A DNA stretch of 64,000 bases from NCBI GenBank assembly GCA_034336665.1, contig CM067588.1:4714655-4778654 (forward strand), read 5' to 3'. This document shows positions 23,516 to 34,450 of the stretch, piece by piece. The position numbers and the translations under genes are program-made. The stretch's first letter is position 1, and every line of letters begins with the position of its first letter. A model generated the notes under the pieces. The model saw only the letters and a list, made by a program, of their open reading frames with translations, was not told where the DNA came from and searched no databases. Source of the DNA: Luscinia megarhynchos (taxonomy: Eukaryota; Chordata; Aves; Passeriformes; Turdidae).

Positions 23516-24404
23516 GCCCGGAGTGTCACTTCCAGGAATTCCCTTGACACCTCCAGGGGATTCCAGGCAGGATGGGATTCCAGAAATTTTTCCTCCTGGA
23601 ATTCCAAGGGTCAGAGCTCCAGCTCTCCCTGCCGAGGGGTCATTCCTGCCCTTCCAGAGGGGAAAAAATCCCCAGATTTTTTCGGGGAAGAGGAGAAAAT
23701 CTGCCCAATTTTTTTTTGTTTTGTTGGGATGGGAACAGCTCCACGGCCAGCTGAGCTCCAAGGAATCCTTGGATGTTTTGATGTGGGAATCACGTGGGAA
23801 AGGGGTGAGGGGGGAACAAAGAATTCCATTAATTTTCTGGGGAGTCTCCAGGGAAAATTTTTCCAGGGTGGGAAGCAGAGGAGAGCCTCAGGAGCACCTC
23901 AGGAGCTGCAGCCTCCACATTCCCACGTCCCAAATCCCTATGGATCCATCCCAAATTCTGGCAATTTTCGAGTTGATTCCTCCAAATCCCAAAATAGCTT
24001 TTCCTCCCCACAATTCCCAGCTTTTTTTTGCCGTTTTTCCTGCAAAAAATTCCTTTTGATCTTTATTTTTTCCTCCCTCTCTTCAACAAATTAAGCCCAA
24101 ACTCAGCAGCAGGAATTGTTCCCGCTGGAATTACTCTGGGAACCTCCGAATCAGGATGGAGTTGTTCTATCTCCTAAAAAAAAAAGAGATAGATGAAGAA
24201 ATTAAAGGAATTTTTTGGGATATTTCCTTGGAAGTGGCTTTGGAGTCCCCTGGAGCATTTGGGGACAGCTCGGACACTTCTCCCTCAAATTTTTCTTTTA
24301 TTGGAGTTTCTCCTCCCATCCAGAGCTGGGATTTTTTGGGATGGTGCTCCCCAGGGGTTGTGGGGCTCCAAGGCTGCCTGGGTCATTCCCAGAGGATCCA
24401 TCCA
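23516..24404. other. Non-coding unique DNA
   Basis: No gene is seen; a T run lies at 23710-23718 and another near 24024-24032. Confidence 0.35.
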
Positions 24405-25580
24405 TTTCCATTTCCCCCTTCTATTTTCCATCCATTCCATCCATTCCATTCCATTTCCACTCATTCCCATTCCTTCCATCCATTCCATTCCACTCCATTC
24501 CATTCCATTCCCACTCCATCCATTCCCATCCATTCCATCCATTCCATTCTTCCATTCCATTCCATTCTCCCATTCCCATTCCCATCCACTCCATTCCACT
24601 TTCCATTCTTCCATTCCCATCCATTCCATTCCCCATTCCATCCATTCCATCCTGTCCGTTCCATTCCATTCCATTCCATCCGTTCTCCATTCCATTCCAT
24701 TCCGTCCATTCCATCCATTCCCATCCATTTCCCTTTCCATTCCATTTCCATTCCCTCCCATTCCATTCCATTCCATTCCCATTCCATTCCATTCCTGTCC
24801 ATTCCCCATTCCCATTCCATTCCCATCCATTCCCATTCCATCTTTCCTTCCCATTCCATCTTTTCCATCCGTTCCATTCCCATTCCGTTCCATTCCATTC
24901 CTGTTCCATTCCCATCCATTCCATCCGTCCTATTCCATCTCCATTCCATTCCCATTCCCATCCATTCTCCATTTCCATTCCCATTCCTTTCCCATCCATT
25001 CCCATCCTTTCCCATTCCATCCCCATTCCATTCCCTTTCCGTTCCATCCATTCCCCATTCCATCCCATTCCATTCCCACTCCCTTTCCGTTCCACTTTCC
25101 ATTCCATCCCATTCCATTCCCATTCCCTCATTCCCATTCTCATTCCCATCCCTATTCCACTCCTTCCATCCATTCCCATCCGTTCCCGCTCCATTCCCAC
25201 TCCATTCCCCATCCCCATTCCCCATCCCCGTTTCCCATTCCTATTCCCATCCGTTCCCCATTCCATCCCATTCCATCCCTATTCCCATCCGTTCCATCCC
25301 ATCCCTATTCCCACTCATTCCCCATCCATTCCCATCCCATTCCATCCCTATTCCCTCCTTCCCATCCATTCCCAATCCATCTCCATCCCTATTCCCACTC
25401 CCATTCCCATCCCCATCATTCCCATCCCTATTCCCATCCATTCCCATCCCTATTCCCACTCTTCCCATCCATTCCCATCCCTATTCCCATTCTTTCCCAT
25501 CCATTCCCATCCCTATTCCCACTCTTTCCCACGCCTTCCCACCCCTATCCCCACCCATTCCCACCCCCATTCCCAAGGAT
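24405..25580 (+). repeat. 1.2 kb CATTCC-type pentamer/hexamer satellite
   Basis: Mixed CCATT, CCCATT and CCATCC words continue for nearly 1.2 kb. The left half is dominated by CCATTCCATT; the right half has CCCATCCCTATTCC units (~24 bp). All + frames are open for about 480-496 codons because CCATTC words lack stops; the products are His/Ser/Pro/Phe/Ile repeats and not genes. Confidence 0.97.
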
Positions 25581-25609
25581 TTCAACACCACCATCCCACA
25601 TTAACCCTC

Positions 25610-25690
25610 GGAGCCCGGCACGTTCGTTTGCTGGATGCACAAACACGAACTCATTAGCAGCTCTAATTAGCAGCCCTAATTAGCGGGATG
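25610..25690. promoter_or_regulatory. Homeodomain TAATTAG repeat segment
   Basis: ACTCATTAGCAGC, TCTAATTAGCAGC and CCTAATTAGCGGG: three spaced TAATTAG-type cores with a 14-15 bp spacing at the edge of the pentamer satellite. Confidence 0.4.
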
Positions 25691-25884
25691 CTCCAAAGGG
25701 AAGGAAAATGAAGGAGAGGCGGAGGAAGAGAGGGAGCAGAGCGGGGAGGGATTGGGAGGGGGGAGGAAAAAGGGAACACAAAGGGAATGGAGAGAAAAGG
25801 TCTGGATAAAAATGGATAAAAATAGAACCGAGGTCGTTCCCTGCTCAGCCGGGATCTGGGTACTCACAGCTCAAAGAAGAATTC

Positions 25885-25950
25885 CCAATATTCCCGATAT
25901 TCCAGATATTCCAGATATTCCAGATATTCCTGATATTCCCAGTATTCTGA
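25885..25950 (+). repeat. ~9 bp array (ATATTCCAG)n
   Basis: About seven copies of GATATTCCA or ATATTCCCG. Confidence 0.9.
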
Positions 25951-26113
25951 TTCCCAGCCAGAGCTCAGCATTCCAGGGAGTTCAAACTGCCAGAGAGGAG
26001 TGACAGACAAATCCTTCCTCTCCTCCTTCCTTCTCCCTCCTCCTCATCCTCCTTCCTTCTCTTCCTCCTCCTCCAGGTACAAAAAGTTGGAGTTTATAGG
26101 ATCCAAATCCCAA

Positions 26114-26232
26114 TTGGGATGGGATGGGATGGGATGGGATGGGATGGGATGGGATGGGATCCATGGGATGGGATGGGATGGGATGGGATGGGATGGGATC
26201 CATGGGATGGGATGGGATCCATGGGATGGGAT
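26114..26232 (+). repeat. (GGGAT)n array with GGATCCATGGGATGG interruptions
   Basis: GGGATGGGAT pentamers interrupted three times by CCATGGGATGGG. G-runs of three every five bases give it quadruplex potential. Confidence 0.95.
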
Positions 26233-27189
26233 GAAGGCACAGATCCCAGGGCACTGCAGCAGCCTGGAGCTGATCTCCCTCTCCTTTTCCCACCAAGATC
26301 ATTCCCATCTCCCATCCCACCCAGCAAATCCACGGCTACAGAAGCAGGGAAAGCTGAATTTTCCCAAAATTCCTGGAAATCCCAAAATTCCACCAGCAGC
26401 ACCTGCACAAATCCATTCCCTCTGCTCTGAACACTCCAAATTTCCTCCACTGAAATCCCAATCCCAGCTGGGACTCAGGAGTTCTGTGGTCAATATTTTT
26501 CCTGTTTTCCCCCATTTTTTTCCTGTTTTCCCTGTTTTTCCCCGGTCCCTGTTTTTTCCCTGTCCTTGTACTGGAGCCACTCCAACAAAAACGTGAATGA
26601 CAAGCGCTGCCCTCGCCTGCAATTCCGGTCAGGGCACACGTGATGGATTTCTGACCTCACAGCCCTTTTTGAAGGCATAAAAAAAAATCTAAAAATCCTT
26701 CTTTCCATTTCCCCCGATGACTCCACACCCATCAGGGCTGTTAATTGCCGGGAATATTCCAGAGGGTGATGGAAAATTGCGGATAAAGAGGAATAATTGG
26801 GGACCTGGAGGTTGCTCCACATGTCCCAGCCGAGCTCATTTCTCTGAGTTTGACAATCAGAGCACGGCTGGGAATCAGTGGGAATGTGGAAGGAAATGGG
26901 AAAAATGGGATTTTGGGATTTATGGCATGGGAGGAGCTGTTCTGTGATGTCTGTAGGGGTCTGGGATGATCCATACAGACACAGATCCAAACAAAACCAT
27001 TCCTGTGCCTTTATTCTGGATTTAAAACCCTCATGATGAGTTCTGTTCCCATCAGGAATCCCAGGTTGTCAGAAAAGTGGGATTTTCCCATTGCTCCAGA
27101 CTCTAAGTTGGCAAAAAATTCCCATTTTGGGAGGGAGGATGGTTTGGAATTAATTAGGAAGATAAAATAGTTAATAAATCCAACATTTC
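26233..27189. other. Non-coding unique DNA
   Basis: No gene is seen. A C/T-rich patch (26500-26570, CCCTGTTTTTCC words) is the only low-complexity part. Confidence 0.35.
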
Positions 27190-27610
27190 ACCCTGGAAAT
27201 GCCTCTCCTGTAGGATCAGGGCTCTCTTCTGCCTCTCCTGTAGGACTGGGATCCTTTTCCTGCATTTCCCATCGGATCAGGGTCTTTTCCTGTATTTCCC
27301 ATAGGATCAGGGCTCTTTCCCTGCTTTTCCTGTAGGATTGGGATTCTTTTCCTGCCTCTCCTGTAGGATTGGGATTCTTTTCCTGCATTTCCCATCGGAT
27401 CAGGGTCTTTTCCTGTATTTCCCATAGGATCAGGGCTCTTTTCCTGCCTCTCCTGTAGGATTGGGATTCTTTTCCTGCCCCTCTCATAGGATCAGGGCTC
27501 TTTTCCTGTATTTCCCATAGGATCAGGGCTCTTTTCCTGCCTCTCCTGTAGGATTTGGATTCTTTTCCTGCCTCTTCTGTAGGATCAGGGCTCTTTTCCT
27601 GTTTTTCCCA
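27190..27610 (+). repeat. ~30-38 bp minisatellite (CTTTTCCTGCCTCTCCTGTA)
   Basis: About 13 copies with alternating linkers GGATTGGGATT and GGATCAGGGCT, and CATTTCCC or GTATTTCCC variants. Confidence 0.93.
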
Positions 27611-27979
27611 GAGCCCCCAGCAGGCCTGGAGTGCAGATTTCATTCCCAACCAGAATCTGAGCAGCAGCAAATCAAGGATTAATCAGGTGCTATAAATATC
27701 AACATCCCTCTCCCATTCCAGCACCTTCCAGCAAAACCTCAGGATTTGCACATTCCCAAAAATCCCTCCCATTATCCACCTTCTTTCATTCCACATTTTT
27801 CCTCCAGCTCAAGCTGCACCCATCCTGATCCCAAATCACATCCACGGGATAAGAGGGGGAATTTCCTTTCCCAGTTTCTGGGCTCTGTGGGTTTAACAGG
27901 TGGATGAAATTCCTGAGGATATTCCAGAGCCCTTCATTATCCCGGAATTCCTGGTTTCCTGCATCCAGGAGCTCCCAGC

Positions 27980-27993
27980 GTGGCCATGGCAAC
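27980..27993. promoter_or_regulatory. RFX X-box-like GTGGCCATGGCAAC
   Basis: Palindromic X-box-like match in unique sequence. Same core as 2253-2266 and 45223-45236. Confidence 0.4.
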
Positions 27994-28139
27994 TGGTTTT
28001 GCTTAAGTGGAGCTCGAGAGCCGAGTTAATTTTAGATGAAGTGAGGAGGGAGCTGCTGCAATCCTTGGATTTCTCCTCTCAGAATGATTCCCAGGAATTC
28101 CTGCACCACAGCAGCCCAAACTTCATTATCCAGGGAATA

Positions 28140-28220
28140 ATTCATGATCCATGGAATGACAATGGGGTTTGGGTGGGGAGAGGGCCTTAAAGATCTTCCA
28201 ACTTCAAATTATTTAATTCC
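28140..28220 (-). mobile_element. CR1 3'-end fragment, antisense
   Basis: ATGGAATGACAATGGGGTTTG and AGGGCCTTAAAGATCTTCC match the reverse complement of the CR1 end. It is oriented head to tail against the sense fragment about 70 bases to its right, suggesting nested or rearranged insertions. Confidence 0.55.
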
Positions 28221-28284
28221 AACTGATCCATGGAGTTGATCCTAAGGAAAGGGAATTATCTGCTATTCCTTCAGTTCAGGGAGG

Positions 28285-28394
28285 ACATTTTGGGGCTGGA
28301 ACATTTCCAGGGAAGGGGATGGAGCTGGGAAAGGGGCTGAAGAATCCTGAGGGAGCTGGGAAGGGGCTCAGCCTGGAGAAAAGGGAGCTCAGGG
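28285..28394 (+). mobile_element. CR1 fragment, sense
   Basis: GGAGCTGGGAAAGGGGCTG, GAAGAATCCTGAGGGAGCTG and CAGCCTGGAGAAAAGGGAG follow the order of the CR1 region GGAGCTGGGGAAGGGGCTGG ... CTGGAGAAGAGGAGGC. Confidence 0.65.
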
Positions 28395-28548
28395 AAAATG
28401 TTCAGCTCCCAACATTTCCCAGTGTCTGAATTCCCAACATTTCCCAGTTCTCAGTGCCTGAATTCCCAACATTTCCCAACATCACAATTCCCAACACTTC
28501 CCAGTGTCCAGAGCCTGAATTCCCAACATTTCCCAGTTTCTCAGTCAC
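28395..28548 (+). repeat. ~25-30 bp array (AATTCCCAACATTTCCCAG)
   Basis: Five or six copies of TTCCCAACATTTCCCAGTGTC or variants directly after a CR1 fragment. Confidence 0.88.
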
Positions 28549-29134
28549 CAGCTCTGACGGAGGAGCCAAATTTCTCCTCTGTGAGTTCCTCAGACTCTGG
28601 TTTTTCCATGAATATTTTGCTGATGGATTTCTTGGCTCCCATGCTGGAGCCAACAGCCAAATCCAAAGGAATTTTTGGAGAGAGCTTTCCAGAAAGTGCA
28701 TCCAGAGCTGCCCGTCCCCAGCAATCCCAGAGCCACCCACTGGGAAAAGGGATGGAAGGAAAACAGAGCCAGAGCTCAGAGCTCATCCCGAAAATCTCCT
28801 CCTGTGCAGCTGCTGCAGGAATCATTCCATGATTTATTATTATCAGGCCAGGAAAATCCAAAGCTGCTCACAAGGAAGTTTTCCAGGTAAAATTATTGGA
28901 ATTATTTTCTGGGAGGGATTCTCTCTGTTCAGCCTTGCCCCCACAAATCCGAGCTGGTGCTCCTGATGTTTCCACCTGGAGCTGCTTTGGGGATAATTCC
29001 ATGGGAATAATTCCATCCCTGAATGGTTGGAGACCAGCCTGGAGCATCCTCAAGGACTTTCCATGAGTCCTGAGCTTCCCAAAATCCCCTGGGCAGCGCT
29101 GGATGCCTGGAGCTGTCTCTTCCCATGGAACGCT

Positions 29135-29215
29135 CTGCGGGACTGGCCCTCATTAATCCTCACCCTGTCATTAACCACAGCATTTAATTAATAAATTAGC
29201 ATCTGCTTAGGCACG
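29135..29215. promoter_or_regulatory. Homeodomain-rich candidate regulatory segment
   Basis: CTCATTAATCCTCACC, GTCATTAACCACAGC and ATTTAATTAATAAATTAGC sit in about 65 bases of unique sequence. Confidence 0.35.
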
Positions 29216-29389
29216 GACAGGACGTGGATCAGTGGGAATGAGTCTCCAGAGGCCGTGGATCTGCTGCAGTGTTGGGAGTGCTGGGACAGGACAGGAACAG
29301 GAAAATCCAGTGGGAAGCAAAGTGAGATGGATTCAGGATGGTCCCACTGTGCTTCCCTGCCAGGAAAATTCCTGGGAGCTGGACAGGGA

Positions 29390-29660
29390 ATCTTCACCAG
29401 GACACAGGAAATGGCTTCCCACTGCTGGAAAAAGGATAAATGGGATTTTGGGGAAGATTTCCTGGCTGTGAGGGTGGGGAGGGGCTGGGATGGAATTCCC
29501 TGAGGAGCTGTGGCTGCCCCTGGGTCCCTGGGAAATGTCCAAGGCCAGACTGAACTTTGGGGTTGGAGCCATCCGGGATCGTGGGAGCTGTTGGGGGTGG
29601 AACAGGACGAGTTTTTGGGATTCTTCCTGCCCCACCCATGCCAGGATAATGCCATTCCAG
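29390..29660 (+). mobile_element. CR1 retroposon fragment, sense
   Basis: GAAGATTTCCTGGCTGTGAG, GGAGCTGTGGCTGCCCC, TCCCTGGGAAATGTCCAAGG and CCAGACTGAACTTTGGGG follow the usual CR1 3' region order (reverse transcriptase end / 3'UTR). It is diverged, 5'-truncated and non-functional. Confidence 0.65.
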
Positions 29661-29954
29661 GCAGGAATGGAGCCTGGGTGCATCCCAGCTCCAGCAGCAG
29701 CATTCCCGTGCTTCCATCGCATTCCAGAGCTGTTCCCTCTGCCCTGAGACCTCAGGATGATCCCAGCCAGGATCCCAACCCCATCCTGGATTTGGGATAA
29801 GCAAATAGGGGATTTATCCCTCTCCCTGATCCATTTAATGCTCATTTCCCTCATTTCCCTTTCACCTCTGGCTTTCCTGGGAATGCTCTGCTGGTGCTGC
29901 AGAAGCACAGAATTATTATTCAGGGAAGGAGTGGGAGAGAGGCTGGAAATGCAA

Positions 29955-30065
29955 AGCACGGGAGCGATCCTTAATCATCCTCATCATTAGTTAATTGCCG
30001 GAGCCGAGTCCATTCCGAGGAGAACATGGAATGTTAAATTTAGAGCGAGCAATGGGATCTATTTT
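29955..30065. promoter_or_regulatory. Homeodomain-rich segment
   Basis: CCTTAATCATCCTCATCATT, AGTTAATTGCCGG, TGTTAAATTTAG and CTATTTTTGGGG-like words lie in unique sequence beside a minisatellite. Possible enhancer. Confidence 0.3.
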
Positions 30066-30221
30066 GGGGGATTCTGCCTCCTGCTCTTCCCAGGAATGTC
30101 AACAGCAGGGACTGGGGGAGCAGCGCCAGCCCCGCATCCCGTGGGCTCCCAGCAGGAGTTCCTGGGAATGTGGGAATGCAGCAGAGCCTGGGAAACGTGG
30201 AGTGAGGATCCTGCAGGACCC

Positions 30222-30330
30222 TGGGATGGGGATGGGATGGGATGGGATGGGGTGGGATGGGATGGGATCCATGGGATGGGATGGGATCCATGGATGGGAT
30301 CCATGGGATGGGATCCATGGGATCAGCAGA
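30222..30330 (+). repeat. (GGGAT)n array with GGATCCATGGGATGG interruptions
   Basis: GGGATGGGAT pentamer runs broken by GATCCATGGGATGGGATC. It is closely alike to the array at 26114-26232. Confidence 0.93.
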
Positions 30331-30494
30331 ATCCTGCCCAGTGCTCCACTGGGGACAAAACTAAGAATCCTTTTCCTCCATTCCCAGCCTGTCAGAATTC
30401 CTTGTTCTCCTCATTCCCTGCTCCCCATTTTCAGTGCCATTGGCCAAGTCCTCCTGGAGACTTTCAGATCTCCCACCTTGATCCCAGATTCCTG

Positions 30495-30805
30495 ATGTCC
30501 TCCAGGAGCAGAGTTGGGATCTCCCACACCCATCCCTGATTCTCATTTTTTTTCCATCAGCAAGGCTGGGATCTCCCACACCCATCCCTGATTCTCATTT
30601 TTTTTCCATCAGCGGGGCTGGGATCTCCCACACCCATCCCTGATTCTCATTTTTTTTCCATCAGCGGGGCTGGGATCTCCCACACCCATCCCTGATTCTC
30701 ATTTTTTTTCCATCACCTGGGCTGGGATCTCCCACACCCATCCCTGATTCTCATTTTTTTTCCATCACCTGGGCTGGGATCTCCCACACCCATCCCTGAT
30801 CCCCG
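30495..30805 (+). repeat. ~53 bp minisatellite, six copies
   Basis: The unit is GGGATCTCCCACACCCATCC, CTGATTCTCA, TTTTTTTTCC and ATCAGC or ATCACC. Copies are nearly identical over 310 bp. Confidence 0.95.
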
Positions 30806-30989
30806 TTTTCCTCCACAAGCAGCAGCACCTCCCAAAAATTTGTCACTGTGGCCACAGCACCTCCCCTCTCAGCTCCCCCACCTCAATCCACGCATTCCCA
30901 ATTTTTTGGGGGTCCGGAAGGAGCCGAGCCGCCCCTCTGCCCCTCACACCTCCCATCCCTTCGGATGCTGCTATTCCCGGGAAAACTGG

Positions 30990-31165
30990 CGGCGGGGGGG
31001 AGGGGGAAAGTCAAAACTTAATAAGACATTAAGACAACAGATTCATTAAAAAGTCGTTAATCCCTGTCAGGGGCGGCTTTAATTAACAAATGCCAGGAAC
31101 TGCGGCACTGCCACCGCTCCTGTGACCACCTGAGTGCCGCTAATTAAATGCCAGTTAAAATTCCC
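30990..31165. promoter_or_regulatory. Homeodomain-motif-rich candidate enhancer
   Basis: AACTTAATAAGACATTAAG, CATTAAAAAGTCGTTAAT, CTTTAATTAACAAATGCC, CACCTGAGTGCC (E-box) and CTAATTAAATGCC occur within 170 bases of otherwise unique sequence. The composition is typical of conserved non-coding enhancers; conservation is not shown here. Confidence 0.4.
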
Positions 31166-31429
31166 CGGAATCTGGCAGCTCGTTTTCCGCCCGCTGCCAA
31201 GATTTTCTCCGCAGCCTCCGAGTTCACCTCGTTTGTCATTGTCCTCCCCGTGCCGGAGCAGAGGGGCTCCTGGCAAACATTCCCAGATTTCTCCTCCCCT
31301 TCCCCAGAAAGGCTGTTTGCTTCTCCCGGGGGTTTTTAGCCAAATTCTGGTTTTCTCCCGGATTTTTGGAGCTGTGGGGTTGTTGGCTGTGCTGTTTTCC
31401 ATGGAATATCATCCTGCTGGCTCTGGGAT

Positions 31430-31505
31430 GAGGTTTAGGGGGAGATGTCCCTGCTCAGGGACTCAACGACCTCCCTTCCAAACTATTCCATGATTTTGGG
31501 AGGAT
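31430..31505 (+). mobile_element. CR1 retroposon 3'-end fragment
   Basis: GGACTCAACGACCTCCCTTCC followed by AAACTATTCCATGATTTT resembles the terminal CR1 sequence (CCTTCCAACC...ATTCTATGATT). It is short, diverged and dead. Confidence 0.5.
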
Positions 31506-31756
31506 TTTCTTCATCCGAGGCTCCTCCAGCACCACAGCCAGGAAAAAGTCTCATTCCTCCTCCCAGCCATGGGTGACAGCTCCGGTGGGACCCTCATTCC
31601 CTGAGGACGCTCCTTGGCCTTCCCAGAAACCCCTTGGGAAGGAAATGGAGTTCCTCAGCTCCATTTATTCCTTATTTATTTTTCATGTCTTCTTTCTCTG
31701 AAGAATTCCCAATTTGAACTGTGGAGAAGCTGCAGGAAAGCTCTGGAGGGGCCCTT

Positions 31757-32440
31757 TCCTTTCCTTTCCTTTCCTTTCCTTTCCTTTCCTTTCCTTTCCT
31801 TTCCTTTCCTTTCCTTTCCTTTCCTTTCCTTTCCTTTCCTTTCCTTTCCTTTCCTTTCCTTTCCTTTCCTTTCCTTTCCTTTCCTTTCCTTTCCTTTCCT
31901 TTCCTTTCCTTTCCTTTCCTTTCCTTTCCTTTCCTTTCCTTTCCTTTCCTTTCCTTTCCTTTCCTTTCCTTTTTCCTTTCCTTTCCTTTTCCTTTTCCTT
32001 TCCTTTCCTTTTCCTTTCCTTTTCCTTTCCTTTTCCTTTCCTTTCCTTTCCTTTCCTTTCCTTTTCCTTTCCTTTCCTTTCCCTTTCCTTTTCCTTTCCT
32101 TTCCTTTCCTTTCCTTCCCTTCCCTTCCCTTCCCTTCCCTTCCCTTCCCTTCCCTTCCCTTCCCTTCCCTTCCCTTCCCTTCCCTTCCCTTCCCTTCCCT
32201 TCCCTTCCCTTCCCTTCCCTTCCCTTCCCTTCCCTTCCCTTCCCTTCCCTTCCCTTCCCTTCCCTTCCCTTCCCTTCCCTTCCCTTCCCTTCCCTTCCCT
32301 TCCCTTCCCTTCCCTTCCCTTCCCTTCCCTTCCCTTCCCTTCCCCTTCCCTTCCCTTCCCTTCCCTTCCCTTCCCTTCCCTTCCCTTCCCTTCCTTTTCC
32401 CCCTTTTCCCCCTTTTCCCTTTTCCTTTTCCCTTCTCTCC
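31757..32440 (+). repeat. Pure pyrimidine tract: (CCTTT)n then (CCCTT)n
   Basis: About 215 bp of uninterrupted CCTTT pentamers (31757-31970), a 140 bp mixed zone (CCTTTT/CCTTT), then about 280 bp of CCCTT pentamers, ending in CCCCCTTTT variants. Almost no purine occurs on the + strand for ~0.65 kb. Frames in all three phases are open on both strands only because of this. Confidence 0.98.
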
Positions 32441-33245
32441 CTTCCTCCTCTGAAATATTCCCAGGATAATCGCATTTCTTTCCCCAATTCCAACCTCCTC
32501 CACACTTCCCGCTGACCCCTGTTGGCAAAATAAAACTGAATCCATTTATCCACAGGGTTCCCAATTTCCCGGAGTTTTTTTTTCCCTTGTCCTTTGATGT
32601 GACAATCCAAGGTGTCCCCTCAGCTGCTCAAACTCCACATCCATAAAATCCACGGCGTTCCCACGCTGGGATTTCCATAATGGGGACACTGGAGGCATCA
32701 AAAGGAATTGGAGATGAGGTTTAGGAGCAATTACAGCTCCCGTGGAGAGGAGGGAGCGGGAAGGGGGGACATGGCAAATCCGGGATATTCCCGGCTCTCT
32801 CGGTGCCTCTTGTCCCGTTTTATCCAGAAATTCCAGCTCCAAACACCCCCAAGTGTCCCAATTTTCCCTGGGAGTGGCAGGGACACATCTGGAAGGAGCA
32901 TCCTGAATTCCTGAAAGAATTCCTCCCCAAGGAGGGGACACAGGGTGGTTCTTCCCGAGGGAATGTGCAGCTGGATACAGCTGGAAGTGTGTGGGATGCT
33001 CCAGGAAGGGACTGAGGCAGGCGATGTTTGATCCCAGAAATCAGGATTTCAATCAAGCTCCTCTGGAATTTGGGAAATGGCTTTGGGAAGCGTTCCCAGC
33101 ATCCAGCTGGCTCCACAGAGCCTGATCCAAACCCATCCAGACACCCAAATTAATCCCAGTTCAGCCTGGACTCCACGGGCCAGATCCCACTCTGGAAATT
33201 TGGGACAGATTTGGGATCACCGGATCCCTGAGAGGGCAGAGTCCC
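32441..33245. other. Non-coding unique DNA
   Basis: No gene, RNA or array is seen. Confidence 0.35.
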
Positions 33246-33395
33246 CATAAACCAAAAACCAAAAACCAAAAAACCAAAAACCAAAAACCAAAAAAACCAA
33301 AAACCAAAAACCAAAAACCAAAAACCAAAAAACCAAAAACCAAAAACCAAAAACCAAAAACCAAAAAACCAAAAACCAAAAACCAAAAACCAAAT
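33246..33395 (+). repeat. (CCAAAAA)n heptamer array
   Basis: About 20 copies of ACCAAAA(A), with unit lengths 7-8. Minus-strand frames read as FGFWFLVFGF repeats and are not coding. Confidence 0.96.
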
Positions 33396-34039
33396 TCCCC
33401 ATTTTTTGCTGCTCCAAAGGTGGAGCTGAGCCCCAGAGCTCCAATTTTAGGATTTCTCCTCGGGATCAGAATTCCAGGGCTCCCACACTCCTCTTCCTCA
33501 TCTCCCAACCCTCCTCCCACCCTCAAGGCTTTCCCTCAGCCTCAAACAAACCCGGGGATAAATAATCCGAGGATTTGGAGATGCTCGATCTCCATGGCAA
33601 CCCCACAGGCCTCCTCTTCCTCCTCCTCCTCCTCCTCCTCTTCCAGCCAGGAGCATTCCCCATCTCCCACCACATTTCCAGGGCCCCACTGCCAGGAACT
33701 GGGGCAAACTGGGAGCAAAACCTCGTCCTGCCCGGTCTGAGCCCCTCCAGGATGTGTCAAAGCTGCAGAAAAACATTTCAGTGTCCCCCCAGAAAGCAGA
33801 TTCCAGGTTTTTTTCTGCCATTTTTCCCAGTCTCTGTGGATTATTCTCCCTGCTCCCTCCTCTCCATCCCCACGGGTTTTGTCTCCCAGCACTGCAGTGC
33901 CTAAGGCTGATCCCAATGGGAAAGGACCAGGATTGGAGCCCTGGAAAATCCGCTGGGTTTGTGGGAATTGAGCTCAAAACTGTCCAGGGGGTGAGCCCTG
34001 ATCCTGGGGAGCAGCTCCAAGGAATCCAACCCCACGTTA
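33396..34039. other. Non-coding DNA with (TCC)n and an RFX-like site
   Basis: Contains a (TCC)n run at about 33612-33642 and ATCTCCATGGCAAC at 33588-33601, the weakest of four RFX-like motifs. No gene is seen. Confidence 0.4.
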
Positions 34040-34450
34040 TCCATAAAAAAATTCCTCTGTGTTATCCATAAAAAACTCCTCTATGTTATGCATGAAAAAA
34101 TTCCCCTATGTTATCCATAAAAAACCCCACAATATCCATAAAAGAATCCCGTGTCATCCATAAAAATCCCCCAAGTTATCCATAAAAAAACATAAAAACC
34201 CCTAATATTATCCATTGAAAATCCCGTTTTGTCCATTAAAAAATGACATTGTCCATAAAAAACCCTCATTATCCATAGAACCCCCCAATGTTATCCATAA
34301 AAATCCCCACCTTATCCATAAAAAATTCCCCTATGTTATCCATAAAAAAATTCTCCTATGTTATCCATAAAAAAAAACCCAATATCCATAAAAGCATCCC
34401 ATGTTATCCATAAAAATCCCCCATGTAATCCATAAAAAAACCCATAAACA
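34040..34450 (+). repeat. ~26-28 bp AT-rich minisatellite (GTTATCCATAAAAA)
   Basis: About 15 copies of TTATCCATAAAAA with ATTCCCCTATG or CCCCAA linkers. Confidence 0.92.

Noticed and set aside
24156..25683. Three overlapping + frames of 480-496 codons and minus frames to 281 codons
   Set aside because: All phases are open because CCATTC words contain no stops; composition is His/Ser/Pro/Ile/Phe or Met/Glu/Trp/Asn/Gly only.
26114..26232. Interstitial telomere repeat
   Set aside because: The unit is GGGAT, not TTAGGG.
31672..32610. Long Lys/Gly/Glu or Phe/Leu/Ser/Pro frames (up to 312 codons)
   Set aside because: Pentamer pyrimidine tract read in every phase.
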